A stretch of 64,000 bases of DNA from RGDT01 sp964630925 (lineage in GTDB: Bacteria; Planctomycetota; Planctomycetia; Gemmatales; Gemmataceae). The translations under genes and the position numbers were made by a program. The stretch is taken from positions 1-64,000 of the forward strand of contig CAZVZK010000027.1 in the NCBI GenBank assembly GCA_964630925.1, written 5' to 3'. Shown here one piece after another: positions 34,539 to 44,040 of this stretch (the first letter of the stretch is position 1; every line of letters begins with the position of its first letter). The notes below the pieces were generated by a model. That model did no database searches, was not told where the DNA came from, and worked only from the letters and a program-made list of their open reading frames with translations.

Positions 34539-36992
34539 TCACGGCAGCCCCGCCATCTTGCGCCCCACCCACTCCATCGTCAGCAGAGCGACGACGAGGG
34601 CCAGTGCCCCCCACCACTGGTATAGCTTCTGGTCGTGCCTTTCGACATGGATGATCGCCTTCTTCACCAGCAGGCCGGCGAGGTCACGCGCCTCGTCCGC
34701 CGCGAACACCTTGCCGCCGCTCTTCGCCGCGATCTCCTCCAGCAGCGGGAGGTTCGCCTCCAGATCGGTCAATTCATTCGACTCCGGCGGCAGCACGCGG
34801 AACGGGGCACGCAGCGGCTTTCCGTCAGCGAGCAGTTTCGCGGCCAGCTCCGGGATCGCCAGCTCCAGGGCGTAGTCGCCCGGCGGCAGCCCTCGGATCT
34901 GTCCGTCCAGCAGACGCGGGCGCTCGGCGGGGCGCGAAAGCGGGATGAGGGCGGCGGCTTTCTCCTTGCCGTCGGCCAGCGCGATCACCCGCGCCCCGGC
35001 GAGCATGTCGTTCTTCAGCGCGCCGAGTTTCTCGGCCAGACGGGCCGTGACGGTTACCGGCTCGTCCGGGCGGAAGGCGGGCTGCGCCGGGCCGAAACGC
35101 ACCCACTCGTTGCCCGCCGTCAGGGGGCGGTCGCCGGCTGCCCAGCGCACCACCTGGCCCCAGAAGCGGTGGTGGTACACGTCGCCCACCTTGAACCGGA
35201 GCCGCCACGTCGAATCGATCCCGACGTAGAGGACGCGCCCGAAGCCGTAATTGTGCCGCACGATCACCGCGTTGCGGCGCTCACGCTCGGACGGCTTGAG
35301 GGCGGCCTCCTTCGGGTCGAGCCAGCCGGCCAGGGCCGTCGCACCCGGCTTGGCGACGCCGGCCACGGCCCACCCCCACGGACGCGGATGTCCGGCCCAG
35401 AGGGTGGCGTTCTCCTCGCGGTCTGGCTCCAGCTCCATGAACTTCTGCTCCTCGCCGGCCCGCGTCAACGCCAGCGCGAAGCCCTCCTCCGGCGCCAGCA
35501 CGCGCGGCGACTCGATGGGCAGCAGCCGCCGCAGCGGGTCCGGGTCGCCGGCGGGCGTGGCCTCGGGGAACGCCAGCGGCATCGACCGCTTGCCGGCGAT
35601 GATGACCAGCGTGCCGCCGGCCTCGGCGACGAACCGCTCCAGCCTCTGCCGGTCGGCGAGCGTCATCTCCTCGGCGTCCACGTCGCCGACGATGATGCAG
35701 CCCAGATTCCCGAAGGCGTCCTCGCCCTCCGGCCAGCGGTCCGCGGGGAGGCCGGCCTTCTCGGCGGCGGCGGGCGTCAGGCGCCCGTCGATCCGCGGCT
35801 GCTCGAACAGGACCTTCTTCAGCTCGACCAGCCGGTCACGCTCAAGGGCCGTCGCGAGGTAGTGGTACTCCCAGCGTCCCTGGCCGTCGGCCAGCAGCAC
35901 ACGCACGCGGTCGTCGGCGACGCTCACCGTCGTGGAGAGGGCGTTGTTCGACGCCACCGCCTCCTTCGCGCCCTCGAACAGGGGCCGCACACTCGCAGTC
36001 AGCGTCTTCTGGCCGACCGCGTCCAACTTGACCGTGAAGGAGAGTGGATAAGTGCGGTCCTTGCCGTCGTGTTCGATGGTCTTCGGGGGGGCGGCCTCGT
36101 CCTTCTTGCCGTCATGCTTCAGCTCAACGAGGAAGTGGCCGACGGGCATGCCGGTGATCTTCACCTTCACGTCGATGACGCCGTCCACGTCCTTGTAGAA
36201 GTTCTGCGAGCCGCCGCGCACGGAGACGATGGCCGCGTCCGGCGGCGGACGGCGTGACCCCAGCGCGACGGGGAAGACCGGCACGCCACGCTTGCCCAGC
36301 TCGGCGGCGGCCTCCGATGGCGACGCCCCGCTGTTGTGCTGCCCGTCGGTCAGCAGCACGACGCCCAGCACCCCGCCCTGCCCCGGCGTGGTGCGCTGCA
36401 AGGCGCGCGACAGCGGGTCGGCCACGTCGGTGAAAGGGTCCTCCGGCGCCGCGCCGAGCAGCTCCTCCAACTGCTCGGGCTTCATCTCGCGGATGTCGCG
36501 CCCGAAGCCCCACAGCTCGACCTGATGCTTCGCGGCGAGGGAGGCCAGGAGGCCGAGGCCGTCCGACGAGAGGACGCGGCGGGCCGTCTCGGCGCGCGTC
36601 AACGTGTCCACGTCGGCGACGCCGAGGGCGGCGGCGAGGCGTCTCTTCTCGTCGGGGTCGCGCTGGGGGTCGGCGAGGGCCATGCTCGCCGAGCGGTCCA
36701 CGACGACGATCACTCGGCCGGGCAATTCAGTGCGGCGCTCGTGGGCGTGGACCGGCTGGAGGCACACCAGGCACAGCACCACCAGCAGCGCCAGCAGACG
36801 CAGTGACAGCAGGCCGAACGCCGTCGCCGGGCGGACGAGACGCAGCTCGTAGCGGTACAAGGCGATGAGGAGCAGCAGCGGGGCGAGGACGATGGCGGCG
36901 AGCAGCGGGAAGCGGAAGGCGGGGGCGAGGTGCGGCCACGGCGGCGCGAGCAGCAGCGACGAGTCGGGCCACGGCAGCGGTATGGAGAACAT
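34539..36992 (-). CDS. vWA-domain membrane protein with glutamine-amidotransferase-like region
   Basis: An 817-residue inner-membrane protein. Two N-terminal helices (about 30-48 and 60-80) precede a von Willebrand A domain whose MIDAS motif is VVVDRSASM (Asp99, Ser101, Ser103). A GATase-1-like segment follows (NLGCIIVGDVDAEEMTLADRQRLERFV..GGTLVIIAG, about 425-470), then Ig-like beta domains, and a last helix (WWGALALVVALLTMEWV). This is the planctomycete type found with BatA/MoxR gene sets, thought to assist envelope protein or metal-cofactor assembly. The upstream BatA-like gene is separated from it only by a MITE-like element. Confidence 0.8.
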   Translation of the reverse strand: MFSIPLPWPDSSLLLAPPWPHLAPAFRFPLLAAIVLAPLLLLIALYRYELRLVRPATAFGLLSLRLLALLVVLCLVCLQPVHAHERRTELPGRVIVVVDRSASMALADPQRDPDEKRRLAAALGVADVDTLTRAETARRVLSSDGLGLLASLAAKHQVELWGFGRDIREMKPEQLEELLGAAPEDPFTDVADPLSRALQRTTPGQGGVLGVVLLTDGQHNSGASPSEAAAELGKRGVPVFPVALGSRRPPPDAAIVSVRGGSQNFYKDVDGVIDVKVKITGMPVGHFLVELKHDGKKDEAAPPKTIEHDGKDRTYPLSFTVKLDAVGQKTLTASVRPLFEGAKEAVASNNALSTTVSVADDRVRVLLADGQGRWEYHYLATALERDRLVELKKVLFEQPRIDGRLTPAAAEKAGLPADRWPEGEDAFGNLGCIIVGDVDAEEMTLADRQRLERFVAEAGGTLVIIAGKRSMPLAFPEATPAGDPDPLRRLLPIESPRVLAPEEGFALALTRAGEEQKFMELEPDREENATLWAGHPRPWGWAVAGVAKPGATALAGWLDPKEAALKPSERERRNAVIVRHNYGFGRVLYVGIDSTWRLRFKVGDVYHHRFWGQVVRWAAGDRPLTAGNEWVRFGPAQPAFRPDEPVTVTARLAEKLGALKNDMLAGARVIALADGKEKAAALIPLSRPAERPRLLDGQIRGLPPGDYALELAIPELAAKLLADGKPLRAPFRVLPPESNELTDLEANLPLLEEIAAKSGGKVFAADEARDLAGLLVKKAIIHVERHDQKLYQWWGALALVVALLTMEWVGRKMAGLP

Positions 36993-36996
36993 GAGG

Positions 36997-37192
36997 CTAC
37001 CTCACCCCCTAACCCCCTCTCCGAAGCGGAGAGGGGGGAGTCGTAAGAGCATCGCCTGCGCGGCGGGGTAGTATGCTCGTCTCTTGAATCGCGTAGCCCA
37101 ACAAGAGGGCCGCACACATCGCCTCCGCTGAAGTGATGCTCTGGCGACTCCCCCCTCTCCGCTTTGGAGAGGGGGGCTGGGGGATGAGGTAG
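36997..37192. mobile_element. MITE-like palindromic element, 196 bp
   Basis: Terminal inverted repeats of about 55 bases (36997-37053 and 37135-37192), starting CTACCTCA and ending TGAGGTAG, with several mismatches. Each contains its own hairpin: CCCCCTCTCCG/CGGAGAGGGGG at 37013-37037, and CCCTCTCC/GGAGAGGG at 37153-37173. The 80-base core has no gene. It exactly fills the spacer between two co-directional vWA genes. A solo copy of one end lies at 54580. Confidence 0.7.
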
Positions 37193-37195
37193 TGT

Positions 37196-39487
37196 TCATC
37201 GATTCATCACCAGCCGCCGCGTCATCCAGACCTCCACGCACAGCAGGCCCACCAGGCCCAGGAGGAGGTAGAGCCAAAGGTCCTGCCGCCTCGTCCCATC
37301 CTCGGTCTGATCCGACAGCGAGCCGTCATCGGGGCCGGCGAAGCGCATGCCGGTCAGCCTCCCCACCTTGTGGATCATCTCCTTCGTCAGCGGCGAGAGG
37401 TCGGCCTCGCGGGCGTCCGCCGGGATGACGTAATGCACCGACGCGCCTGCCGGCGTCCGCAGGGTGTAGACGCCGCTCTCCCTCGCGCCGTCGTAGGCGA
37501 ACGCCGGACCCGACGGGCCTTCCACCTTCTGGACCAGCAGTGTCCCGGCCTCCCCCGGCACCAGCGAGAGCGGCCGCGCCTCGCCGGCCGGCGTCGTCAG
37601 GGTGTATTGCCCGGCGTCGCCGTCCGCAGGGAAGCGGATCGGCTGGCCGGGCGCGAGGTTGTACTCCGCCGACCGCGCCCCCGCCAGGTAGTACACCAGC
37701 TCATGCACCAGCGGCACGAAGGATGAAAGCTCGGGCAGGTTGCCGCCCCAAGAAGCATCGAACGGAACCGCCGACAGGATCACGCGCCCCGCCGGCAGGG
37801 GGCGTTCGACCAGGAGGGGGGATTTGCCCGCAGGTGCCGCCAGGTGCGCGCCGGGGACGCCGGCGGCGTTCTTGCCCGCCGTCGTCAGCCTCCACCAGCG
37901 CGGGAAGCGGGCGTCGGCCAGCCCGCCCAGCGCCACGTCGCGGAAGACCGCCAGCGCCGGGTGCTGGAACGGGGGCTCCGGCCTCCCCCACTCCTTCACC
38001 TTCGCCTCGTCGCCGGCGAGGCCGTCGAGACGCGCCGGCAGCCAGCCGGTGCCGCCGCGGTAGAGGGCGGCGTTGTACCACTCGGCATCGGCGCGCTCGC
38101 CGGGCGAGATCAGCACGCCGCCGCCGGCATCGAGGTAGCCCGACAGGGCGTCGGCCTGCTCGGGGCTCAGGCGGCGCACGTCGTGGAGGATGACGGCACG
38201 CGGCGCCGGGGTCAGCATCTCCGGCGTGAAGCCGTTGACCGTCACGACGCGGGCCTTCACCGCCGGTGTGCGGTCTAGGGCCGGCGACAGGGCGTCGCGC
38301 AGGAAGTCGCTCGCCAACGAAGGCGGGACGGCGCCGGACGGCTCGCCGTCGATGATCAACACCGGCAGGGTGGGGATCACCTCGACGGACAGATCCTGAC
38401 GGTCGTCGCCCGGCACGCGGTCGCGCGGGGTGTAGCCGGGGGGGCGCTCGGCGGGGGGCGGGTCCGGCTCGATGATGACGCTGACGAGGTGCGAGCCGTG
38501 ATCGGCGAAGCGGTAGGCGAACGAGAACGGGATGCGCCCGTCGCGCGGGACGGCGGCGCCGGCCGCCGGCGCCGGCAGGTCGCGGACGTGCTTGCCATCG
38601 ACCTCCAGCCGGATGCGGTGCGGCGGGGCATACGTCTCCTGCCCCGACACCACCAGGGCGCCCTGGAAGCGCACCTCGCGCCCGGCCACCGCGACGGGCC
38701 GGTTGCTCGCCAGGGGCGCGACGGCGTAGTTCGGCAGCGCCCCGCCGCGCCCGGAAGCCATGTCGATGAAGACGATGCGTGGCCTGGGCCGGTCCATGGG
38801 GGCGGGCCGTGACAGGCCCAGCTCGCCGGCGAGCAGCTCCCAGCGGAAGAGCGAGGCCGGGTCGCCGACGCCGAACGCCTGGTTGTCGCTGAGGAGGATG
38901 ACCTCGCGCTGGCCGTTCTGTCCGGGGGAGAGCAGGGCGAAGGCGGCGCGGAGGGCGTCGGCCCAGTTGCACGTCCCCGCCGGCGCGGGCAGGCCCGCCA
39001 GGAGACGCCGCGCCCGCGCGGCGTCGGCGCTCAATTCGCCCGAGACGGACACGGCGCGTTCTCGTGCGAGCAACACGGACAACCCATCGCCGGGCTGCGC
39101 GCCGTCGAGGTAGTTCTCGGCCCAGGCGACGGCGCGGGCGAAGGCACTGACGCCCTCCTCGTCCGCGGCCCCCATGCTGGCCGACCCGTCGATGACCAGC
39201 ACCACATCACGCGGGGGGCGTCCGGCGAAGGCCGCTGGCAGTTTCACATCGAGGAAGGGCCCGGCGAGGGCGAGGCAGAGCACGGCGAGGAGGCCCATGC
39301 GGACGAGCATGAGGAGCAGCTCCTCCAGCCACACGCGCCGCCGGGTGGCGTCGCTGACCTGAAGGAACTGCATGGCGCCCCAATCGACGATGTCGTGGCG
39401 GCGGCGGTTGAGGAGGTGGATGAGCGGCGGGATGGCGAGGGCGGCCAGCCCGAGGAGCAACCAGGGTGCATGGAACGGCAGGGGCAT
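37196..39487 (-). CDS. BatA/vWA domain membrane protein
   Basis: A 763-residue protein. Residues 1-80 are the aerotolerance-regulator N-terminal (BatA, PF07584) module (FHAPWLLLGLAALAIPPLIHLLNRRR, with two helices). A vWA domain follows with MIDAS VVLVIDGSASM (Asp100, Ser102, Ser104). After beta-rich domains, a GATase-like segment carries ALSGYLDAGGGVLISPG, and a C-terminal helix (LWLYLLLGLVGLLCVEVWM) closes the protein. The start at 39487 lies behind GGGGGA. It forms a pair with the downstream vWA gene and is likely in the same functional module. Confidence 0.85.
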   Translation of the reverse strand: MPLPFHAPWLLLGLAALAIPPLIHLLNRRRHDIVDWGAMQFLQVSDATRRRVWLEELLLMLVRMGLLAVLCLALAGPFLDVKLPAAFAGRPPRDVVLVIDGSASMGAADEEGVSAFARAVAWAENYLDGAQPGDGLSVLLARERAVSVSGELSADAARARRLLAGLPAPAGTCNWADALRAAFALLSPGQNGQREVILLSDNQAFGVGDPASLFRWELLAGELGLSRPAPMDRPRPRIVFIDMASGRGGALPNYAVAPLASNRPVAVAGREVRFQGALVVSGQETYAPPHRIRLEVDGKHVRDLPAPAAGAAVPRDGRIPFSFAYRFADHGSHLVSVIIEPDPPPAERPPGYTPRDRVPGDDRQDLSVEVIPTLPVLIIDGEPSGAVPPSLASDFLRDALSPALDRTPAVKARVVTVNGFTPEMLTPAPRAVILHDVRRLSPEQADALSGYLDAGGGVLISPGERADAEWYNAALYRGGTGWLPARLDGLAGDEAKVKEWGRPEPPFQHPALAVFRDVALGGLADARFPRWWRLTTAGKNAAGVPGAHLAAPAGKSPLLVERPLPAGRVILSAVPFDASWGGNLPELSSFVPLVHELVYYLAGARSAEYNLAPGQPIRFPADGDAGQYTLTTPAGEARPLSLVPGEAGTLLVQKVEGPSGPAFAYDGARESGVYTLRTPAGASVHYVIPADAREADLSPLTKEMIHKVGRLTGMRFAGPDDGSLSDQTEDGTRRQDLWLYLLLGLVGLLCVEVWMTRRLVMNR

Positions 39488-39502
39488 TCCCCCATCATAA
39501 CA

Positions 39503-39543
39503 GGCCGGCCCCGGCGGGGGCAGATGCCTCACCGGGGCCGGCC
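39503..39543 (-). terminator. Hairpin downstream of the DUF1549/1553 gene
   Basis: A 12-bp perfect stem GGCCGGCCCCGG/CCGGGGCCGGCC with a 17-base loop. On the minus strand it is followed by TGTTATGAT. It is probably a terminator or processing site between the DUF1549 gene and the BatA gene. Confidence 0.45.
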
Positions 39544-39563
39544 GTGTTCTCATTCCGGGCGAG

Positions 39564-39583
39564 CCGGGGGCGTAAGCCCCCGG
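39564..39583. repeat. Small GTAA-loop palindrome
   Basis: CCGGGGGC-GTAA-GCCCCCGG, an 8-bp perfect stem just after the DUF1549 stop. The GCGTAAGC core is shared with the palindrome at 34438. Confidence 0.65.
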
Positions 39584-39595
39584 AGTGGGACCCGG

Positions 39596-41416
39596 TCAAT
39601 GGTTCAGCAGGAACTCGTTGCTGTTGAGGAGCGCCCAGAACAGGTCCTCGTACTGCGCCCGCGCCGAATCCTTCGCCTTGAACTCGGGGCGGAGGGCCAT
39701 GCGCGACAGCACGCCGGACATCTCCTTGGCGGAGGGCGGCCGGTTCAGGGCGTAGGTGTAGAGCTTGGTGACGACCTGCTGCGGGGTCTTCGAGCTGGAG
39801 ATGGCGAGGGCCACGGCCCCCTTGTCCTTGCGGCTGATCGCCTGGTTGATCTCGGTGCCGTTCATCATCATCAGCGCCTGCACGATGGTGCCATTGAAGG
39901 TCACCTCGTTGCCCTCGTCGTCGCCGAAGTTGGTGATCAGCTTGCCCAGCCAGGCGTCCTTCAGCTTCTTCTTGTCCTCGGGCGTGGCCGGCTTCTCGTT
40001 CGTCGCGGTCATCAGCGACTCGAAGAGCTGCTCGGGGGACAGGGCCTTCATGACCATGCGGCTGAAGAGGACCTCCTGGTCCTGCTTGTCGTTGCTCGGG
40101 TTGGCGACGTAGCTCATGTGGTACGCCTTGCTGTGCGTCATCCAGCGGATGAGCTTGTGCATGTCGTAGTTGTAGTGCTTGAACCGCGCGGCCAGCTCGT
40201 TGAGCAGCTCGGGGTTGCTGGGGGTGTTGTTGTCGTTGAAGTCGTCGATGGGGTTGACGAACCCGCGGCCGAAGAACAGCGCCCACATGCGGTTGACGAC
40301 GGCCTTCGTGAACATCTCGTGCTCGACGACGTACTTCGCCAGCTCGACGCGGCGGTCGTTGCCCTTGACCTTGGCGTCGAGGCGCGGCCCGCGCTCCTTG
40401 CCGCCGGAGGGCAGGAACTCGGCGTGCCACATCTTCACCTTGCCGGAGCGCAGCTCGAAGAAGACGTTGGCGTCGGGGTTGACGGCGGGGTCATCCGACA
40501 GGGTGAGGTCCGGCGGGGCCATGCCACGCATGGGACGCATGCGGGCGCGGCCCTCGACCTTGACCTGGCGCAGGAAGGCGTTGACGCCCCAGAACATCTC
40601 TTGCTTCAGGCCGTTGAAGAACGGGTGGGCGTGGCACTGGGCGCACTGGACCTGCGTGCCGAGGAAGATGCGGGTGATGCGCGAGGTGAGGGGGATCATC
40701 TCGAACGCGCCCTCCTCGCGGACGCGGGCGCCCGGCGTGGGCTCGCCGAGGTGGGCCATCACGAAGTTGGCCGCCCCATTCTCCGTATTCTTCCCCTTCG
40801 CCGTGATCAGCTTGGTGACGATCTCGGCGTAGTTCTTGTTGTTGGCGAACTGGTCTTCCAGCCAGGTGGACATCTGGTCGTGGTACTTGCCGCGGCCGAA
40901 GTCGCCGGCGCGGGTGAGCAGCCAGTTGCTCCACATATTCGCCCAGTGCCGCGGGTAGTCCTCGCTCTTGAGAAGCCGGTCGATGAGGAGGGAGCGGCGC
41001 CGGTCGGGCGAGTCCTTCAGGAACCGGTCGATCTCGGCGGGGGTGGCGATGCGCCCGATGATGTCGAGCGAGGCGCGGCGGATGAACTCGTGGTCGGTGA
41101 TGAAGTGGCTGTGGGTGACCTTGTTGGCCTTGTAGCCCTCATCGAGCTTGGTGTCGATGAGTTTGGCCATCTCGGGAACGTCGGTGCCCTCGCTGGCGAT
41201 GGTCATCTTGAGCGTCATCGGGCCGGTGGGCTTGACGACGACGGGCTTGCCCTTCTTGTCCTTGTCGTTGCCCTTGGTGTCGCCCTTGGTGTCACCCTTG
41301 GGGTCGGCGGCGCCGGCCAGGTGGGTCAAGCCGCAGACGGCGGCGAGCAAAAGGGCGCCGGCCCACAGGGGCCGCCATCGTCCGGGGGACCGCCCGGCCG
41401 GCGAAGCGTGACGCAT
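39596..41416 (-). CDS. DUF1549/DUF1553 secreted protein
   Basis: A 606-residue exported protein with a signal peptide (about 15-36, ending LAGA) and a Lys/Gly/Asp-rich linker (GDTKGDTKGNDKDKKGK). DUF1549 (about 85-290) contains HEFIRRASLDIIGRIATPAEIDRF and the haem-like CAQCH at 258-262 followed by AHPFF. DUF1553 (about 340-600) contains AVVNRMWALFFGRGFVNPIDDF and ends in FWALLNSNEFLLNH. These proteins are planctomycete hallmarks, normally paired with a DUF1501 gene that is absent here. The role is unknown; a covalently bound haem is possible through CxxCH. Confidence 0.9.
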   Translation of the reverse strand: MRHASPAGRSPGRWRPLWAGALLLAAVCGLTHLAGAADPKGDTKGDTKGNDKDKKGKPVVVKPTGPMTLKMTIASEGTDVPEMAKLIDTKLDEGYKANKVTHSHFITDHEFIRRASLDIIGRIATPAEIDRFLKDSPDRRRSLLIDRLLKSEDYPRHWANMWSNWLLTRAGDFGRGKYHDQMSTWLEDQFANNKNYAEIVTKLITAKGKNTENGAANFVMAHLGEPTPGARVREEGAFEMIPLTSRITRIFLGTQVQCAQCHAHPFFNGLKQEMFWGVNAFLRQVKVEGRARMRPMRGMAPPDLTLSDDPAVNPDANVFFELRSGKVKMWHAEFLPSGGKERGPRLDAKVKGNDRRVELAKYVVEHEMFTKAVVNRMWALFFGRGFVNPIDDFNDNNTPSNPELLNELAARFKHYNYDMHKLIRWMTHSKAYHMSYVANPSNDKQDQEVLFSRMVMKALSPEQLFESLMTATNEKPATPEDKKKLKDAWLGKLITNFGDDEGNEVTFNGTIVQALMMMNGTEINQAISRKDKGAVALAISSSKTPQQVVTKLYTYALNRPPSAKEMSGVLSRMALRPEFKAKDSARAQYEDLFWALLNSNEFLLNH

Positions 41417-41734
41417 CGTTCTACCCCCTCAGAGGTGCATTCCGGCCCCGGTGACGGGGCCTGTTCGGATGTCATTGATTCTGGCACGGCGCGTCCCCGG
41501 CGTCAACGGGGTGGTCCCCCGTTCCTCCAAAGGCGCCGCCCCGCACGCCCTGAGACGCCCGGGGCCCGCCGTTGGTTCCCTAACCGAAGGGGCGGAGGTG
41601 GGCGTCAGGGCCGGCGTATCCGGCACACACGGCAGAGACGGAGTAAATCCCCCAGGCCCCTCTTGCCGATACTAGCGATATTCGCACGGAATCGCCGCGC
41701 CCGCTCACGGCGGACGTTCTCACGGGGTGAGGTT
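41417..41734. other. Divergent intergenic region
   Basis: About 320 bases between the DUF1549 gene and the TolC gene. It has a hairpin GGCCCCG-GTGA-CGGGGCC near 41442-41459, but no convincing promoter hexamer pair or small gene. Confidence 0.4.
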
Positions 41735-43972
41735 ATGCGCTGGAAATTGCTCTGCGCGGCCCTGGCCAGCATCTTCGCCGTCACCTCAGGCTGTAAGCAG
41801 CGCTGCTTCATGACCGAGGCGGACCACAACCGCACGGTCACGAGCCTCCTGGAGGGGACGGAGGACATGCCGGACCTGTCGGCCCGGCCCGCCATCAACC
41901 CGTCGCCCCCGCCGCAGACGCTGCGTGACTTCGACCGCAAGGTGAAGTTCATCTCCCTGGCCGAGTGCATCGCGCGGGCGCTGGAGCACGGGCGTATCGG
42001 CCAGCCGAGCTTGCTGTTCCCCGGCACCGCCCAGGACAACCTCGTCCAGTTCACGGGCCGCGGCGTGTCGGGCTCGGACGCCGTGCGCGTCCTTGCGCTC
42101 GACCCGGCGCGGGCGGGGGCGGACATCGACGCGGCGTTGAGCAAGTTCGACGCGGTCGTCACGAGCAGCATCCAGTGGCAGACGACCGACCAGCCCATCG
42201 GCACGCCGCTGCAGAACATCCAGGCCGGCACGCAGGGGTCGATCCAGCAGCAGGACGCGACGTTCACGTCGGCGGTGGTCAAGCCGCTGGCGACGGGCGG
42301 CGTGGCGGCGATCACGATGAACGTGCCGTACACGTACACGAACCTGCCGGCGCGGGTGAACCCGTCGTACAGGCCGCAGCTCAACTTCCAGTTCGAGCAG
42401 CCGCTGATGCAGGGCTTCGGCGTGGAGATCAACCAGCTGCGGACGGCGCACCCCGGCAGCATCCTGAACCCGGGCGTGTTCAACGGCTCGCCGACGGGCG
42501 AGGGCATCCTGCTGACGCGGGTCCGCTTCGACCAGCAGCGGGCGGAGTTCGAGCGGGTGGTCAACCAGATGCTGCTGAACGTCGAGGTGGCGTACTGGAA
42601 CCTGTACGGCTCGTACTGGACGGTGTACAGCCGCGAGCAGGGCCTGCGCTTCGCCTACGAGCTGTTCCGCACCGCCAAGCAGCGGCTGGACGCGGGCAGC
42701 GCGACCGCGTCCGAGCTGTACGAGGCGCGGGCCCAGTACGAGCAGTTCCGCGCCCAGCGCCTGCAGGCCCTCGACCAGCTCATGGAGTTCGAGCGGCAGC
42801 TGCGTGCCCTGATGGGGCTGCCGGTGGAGGACGGCAACCGCCTGATGCCCAGCGACCAGCCGACGCTGGCGGCGTACAACCCGGACTGGAACGGCGCGTT
42901 GCACGAGGCGTTGACGAAGCGTCCGGAGCTGTACATGGCCCGGCAGGACATCAAGGCGGCCCAGATGAACCTGCTGCTGGCGAAGAACCAGCTCCTGCCG
43001 GACGTGCGGTTCCAGGCCAGCTACGACTTCAACTCCATCGGGACGCGCCTCGACGGGGCGAGCGGGTCGAACGCGAACGGCGGCGACATCAACGCCTTCC
43101 GGGGCCTGTCGGACGCCAACTTCAGCTCGTGGACGATGGGCATCCGGGCGAACATCCCGCTCGGCTGGCGCTTCGCCCACGCCCAGGTGCGGCAGGCGCA
43201 GATCGGCCTGGCGAGGTCGCTGGAGACCCTCAAGGACCAGGAGATGAAGGCGGAGAGCTTCCTGTACAACTACTACCATCGCCTCGGCACCGCCTACGCC
43301 CAAATCCAGGCGAACCGGGCGACGCGCGAGGCCCTCGCCGAGGTGGTCCGCGCCGCGCAGGCCCAGTTGGCCGCCGGCAAGGTCAGGCCGTCGGAGGTGG
43401 CCCCGAGGGTCCGCGAATGGGCCGACGCCCTGGCCAACGAGTACCAGGCCATCGTGACCTACAACAACGCCCTGGTGGGGATGGAGTTCGCGAAGGGGAC
43501 CATCCTGCAGCACGACAACGTGGTGATCGCCGAGGGCCCGCTGCCCGGCTGCGCCTCGGCCCGCGCCGTGGAGCACGAGAAGCAGCGTTCGGCGGCCATC
43601 GTCCTCCGCGAGCGTGCCGTGCCCGCCGGCCCCGGGGCGATCGTGCCGGTGTCCGGGGCCGTGACGATGGGCGCCCCGGCCGCGCCTGAGAACGTCGGCT
43701 CGCTGCCGGGGATGATGTCCGTCACCCCCCCGCTGACCGACGTGCCCACGCTGCCCGCGGACCCGAAGGCGGAGGTGAATCCGCCCGTGGCCGCACGGCC
43801 CGAGGACGTGTCCACGAAGCCGGCGGCGAAGCCGCTGCCGAGGCCTGCCCGCCGCGAGTCGGAGTTCGGGACGGCGGCATCGCCCTCGCCGTCGGCGATG
43901 CCGTTGCCGGCGGGGCCGGCTCGGACGCCGTACCGCCGCGAGTCGGACTTCGGGACGGCGCCGGGGCGGTGA
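41735..43972 (+). CDS. TolC-family outer-membrane efflux lipoprotein
   Basis: A 745-residue exported protein. The signal ends in a lipobox, VTSGC (Cys20). Two outer-membrane-efflux-protein repeats (about 80-590) show the long coiled-coil helices of TolC (EFERVVNQMLLNVEVAYWNLYGSY.., RLDAGSATASELYEARAQYEQFRAQRLQALDQ.., QIGLARSLETLKDQEMKAESFLY). The last 150 residues are Pro/Ala-rich with two RRES(E/D)FGTA repeats, an extension unusual for TolC. No inner-membrane pump or adaptor is adjacent. It is probably the exit duct of a secretion or efflux system. Confidence 0.85.
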   Translation: MRWKLLCAALASIFAVTSGCKQRCFMTEADHNRTVTSLLEGTEDMPDLSARPAINPSPPPQTLRDFDRKVKFISLAECIARALEHGRIGQPSLLFPGTAQDNLVQFTGRGVSGSDAVRVLALDPARAGADIDAALSKFDAVVTSSIQWQTTDQPIGTPLQNIQAGTQGSIQQQDATFTSAVVKPLATGGVAAITMNVPYTYTNLPARVNPSYRPQLNFQFEQPLMQGFGVEINQLRTAHPGSILNPGVFNGSPTGEGILLTRVRFDQQRAEFERVVNQMLLNVEVAYWNLYGSYWTVYSREQGLRFAYELFRTAKQRLDAGSATASELYEARAQYEQFRAQRLQALDQLMEFERQLRALMGLPVEDGNRLMPSDQPTLAAYNPDWNGALHEALTKRPELYMARQDIKAAQMNLLLAKNQLLPDVRFQASYDFNSIGTRLDGASGSNANGGDINAFRGLSDANFSSWTMGIRANIPLGWRFAHAQVRQAQIGLARSLETLKDQEMKAESFLYNYYHRLGTAYAQIQANRATREALAEVVRAAQAQLAAGKVRPSEVAPRVREWADALANEYQAIVTYNNALVGMEFAKGTILQHDNVVIAEGPLPGCASARAVEHEKQRSAAIVLRERAVPAGPGAIVPVSGAVTMGAPAAPENVGSLPGMMSVTPPLTDVPTLPADPKAEVNPPVAARPEDVSTKPAAKPLPRPARRESEFGTAASPSPSAMPLPAGPARTPYRRESDFGTAPGR

Positions 43973-43996
43973 GCAGAGTGGGGGCGGCGTTCGCAC

Positions 43997-44037
43997 GGCG
44001 ACGCCGGGTCATCGCGCTGCGATGACCCGGCGTCGCC
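43997..44037. terminator. Bidirectional terminator, 19-bp perfect stem
   Basis: Arms 43997-44015 and 44019-44037 are perfectly complementary with a 3-base loop, between the convergent TolC and MutS-like genes. T-runs are weak on both sides. Confidence 0.65.
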
Positions 44038-44040
44038 CTG

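Noticed and set aside
39395..43972. A 1,525-codon open frame on the plus strand covering the DUF1549 region and TolC
   Set aside because: The first 780 codons lie antisense to a clear DUF1549/1553 gene and have low-complexity, non-family composition. Only the part from ATG 41735 is real.
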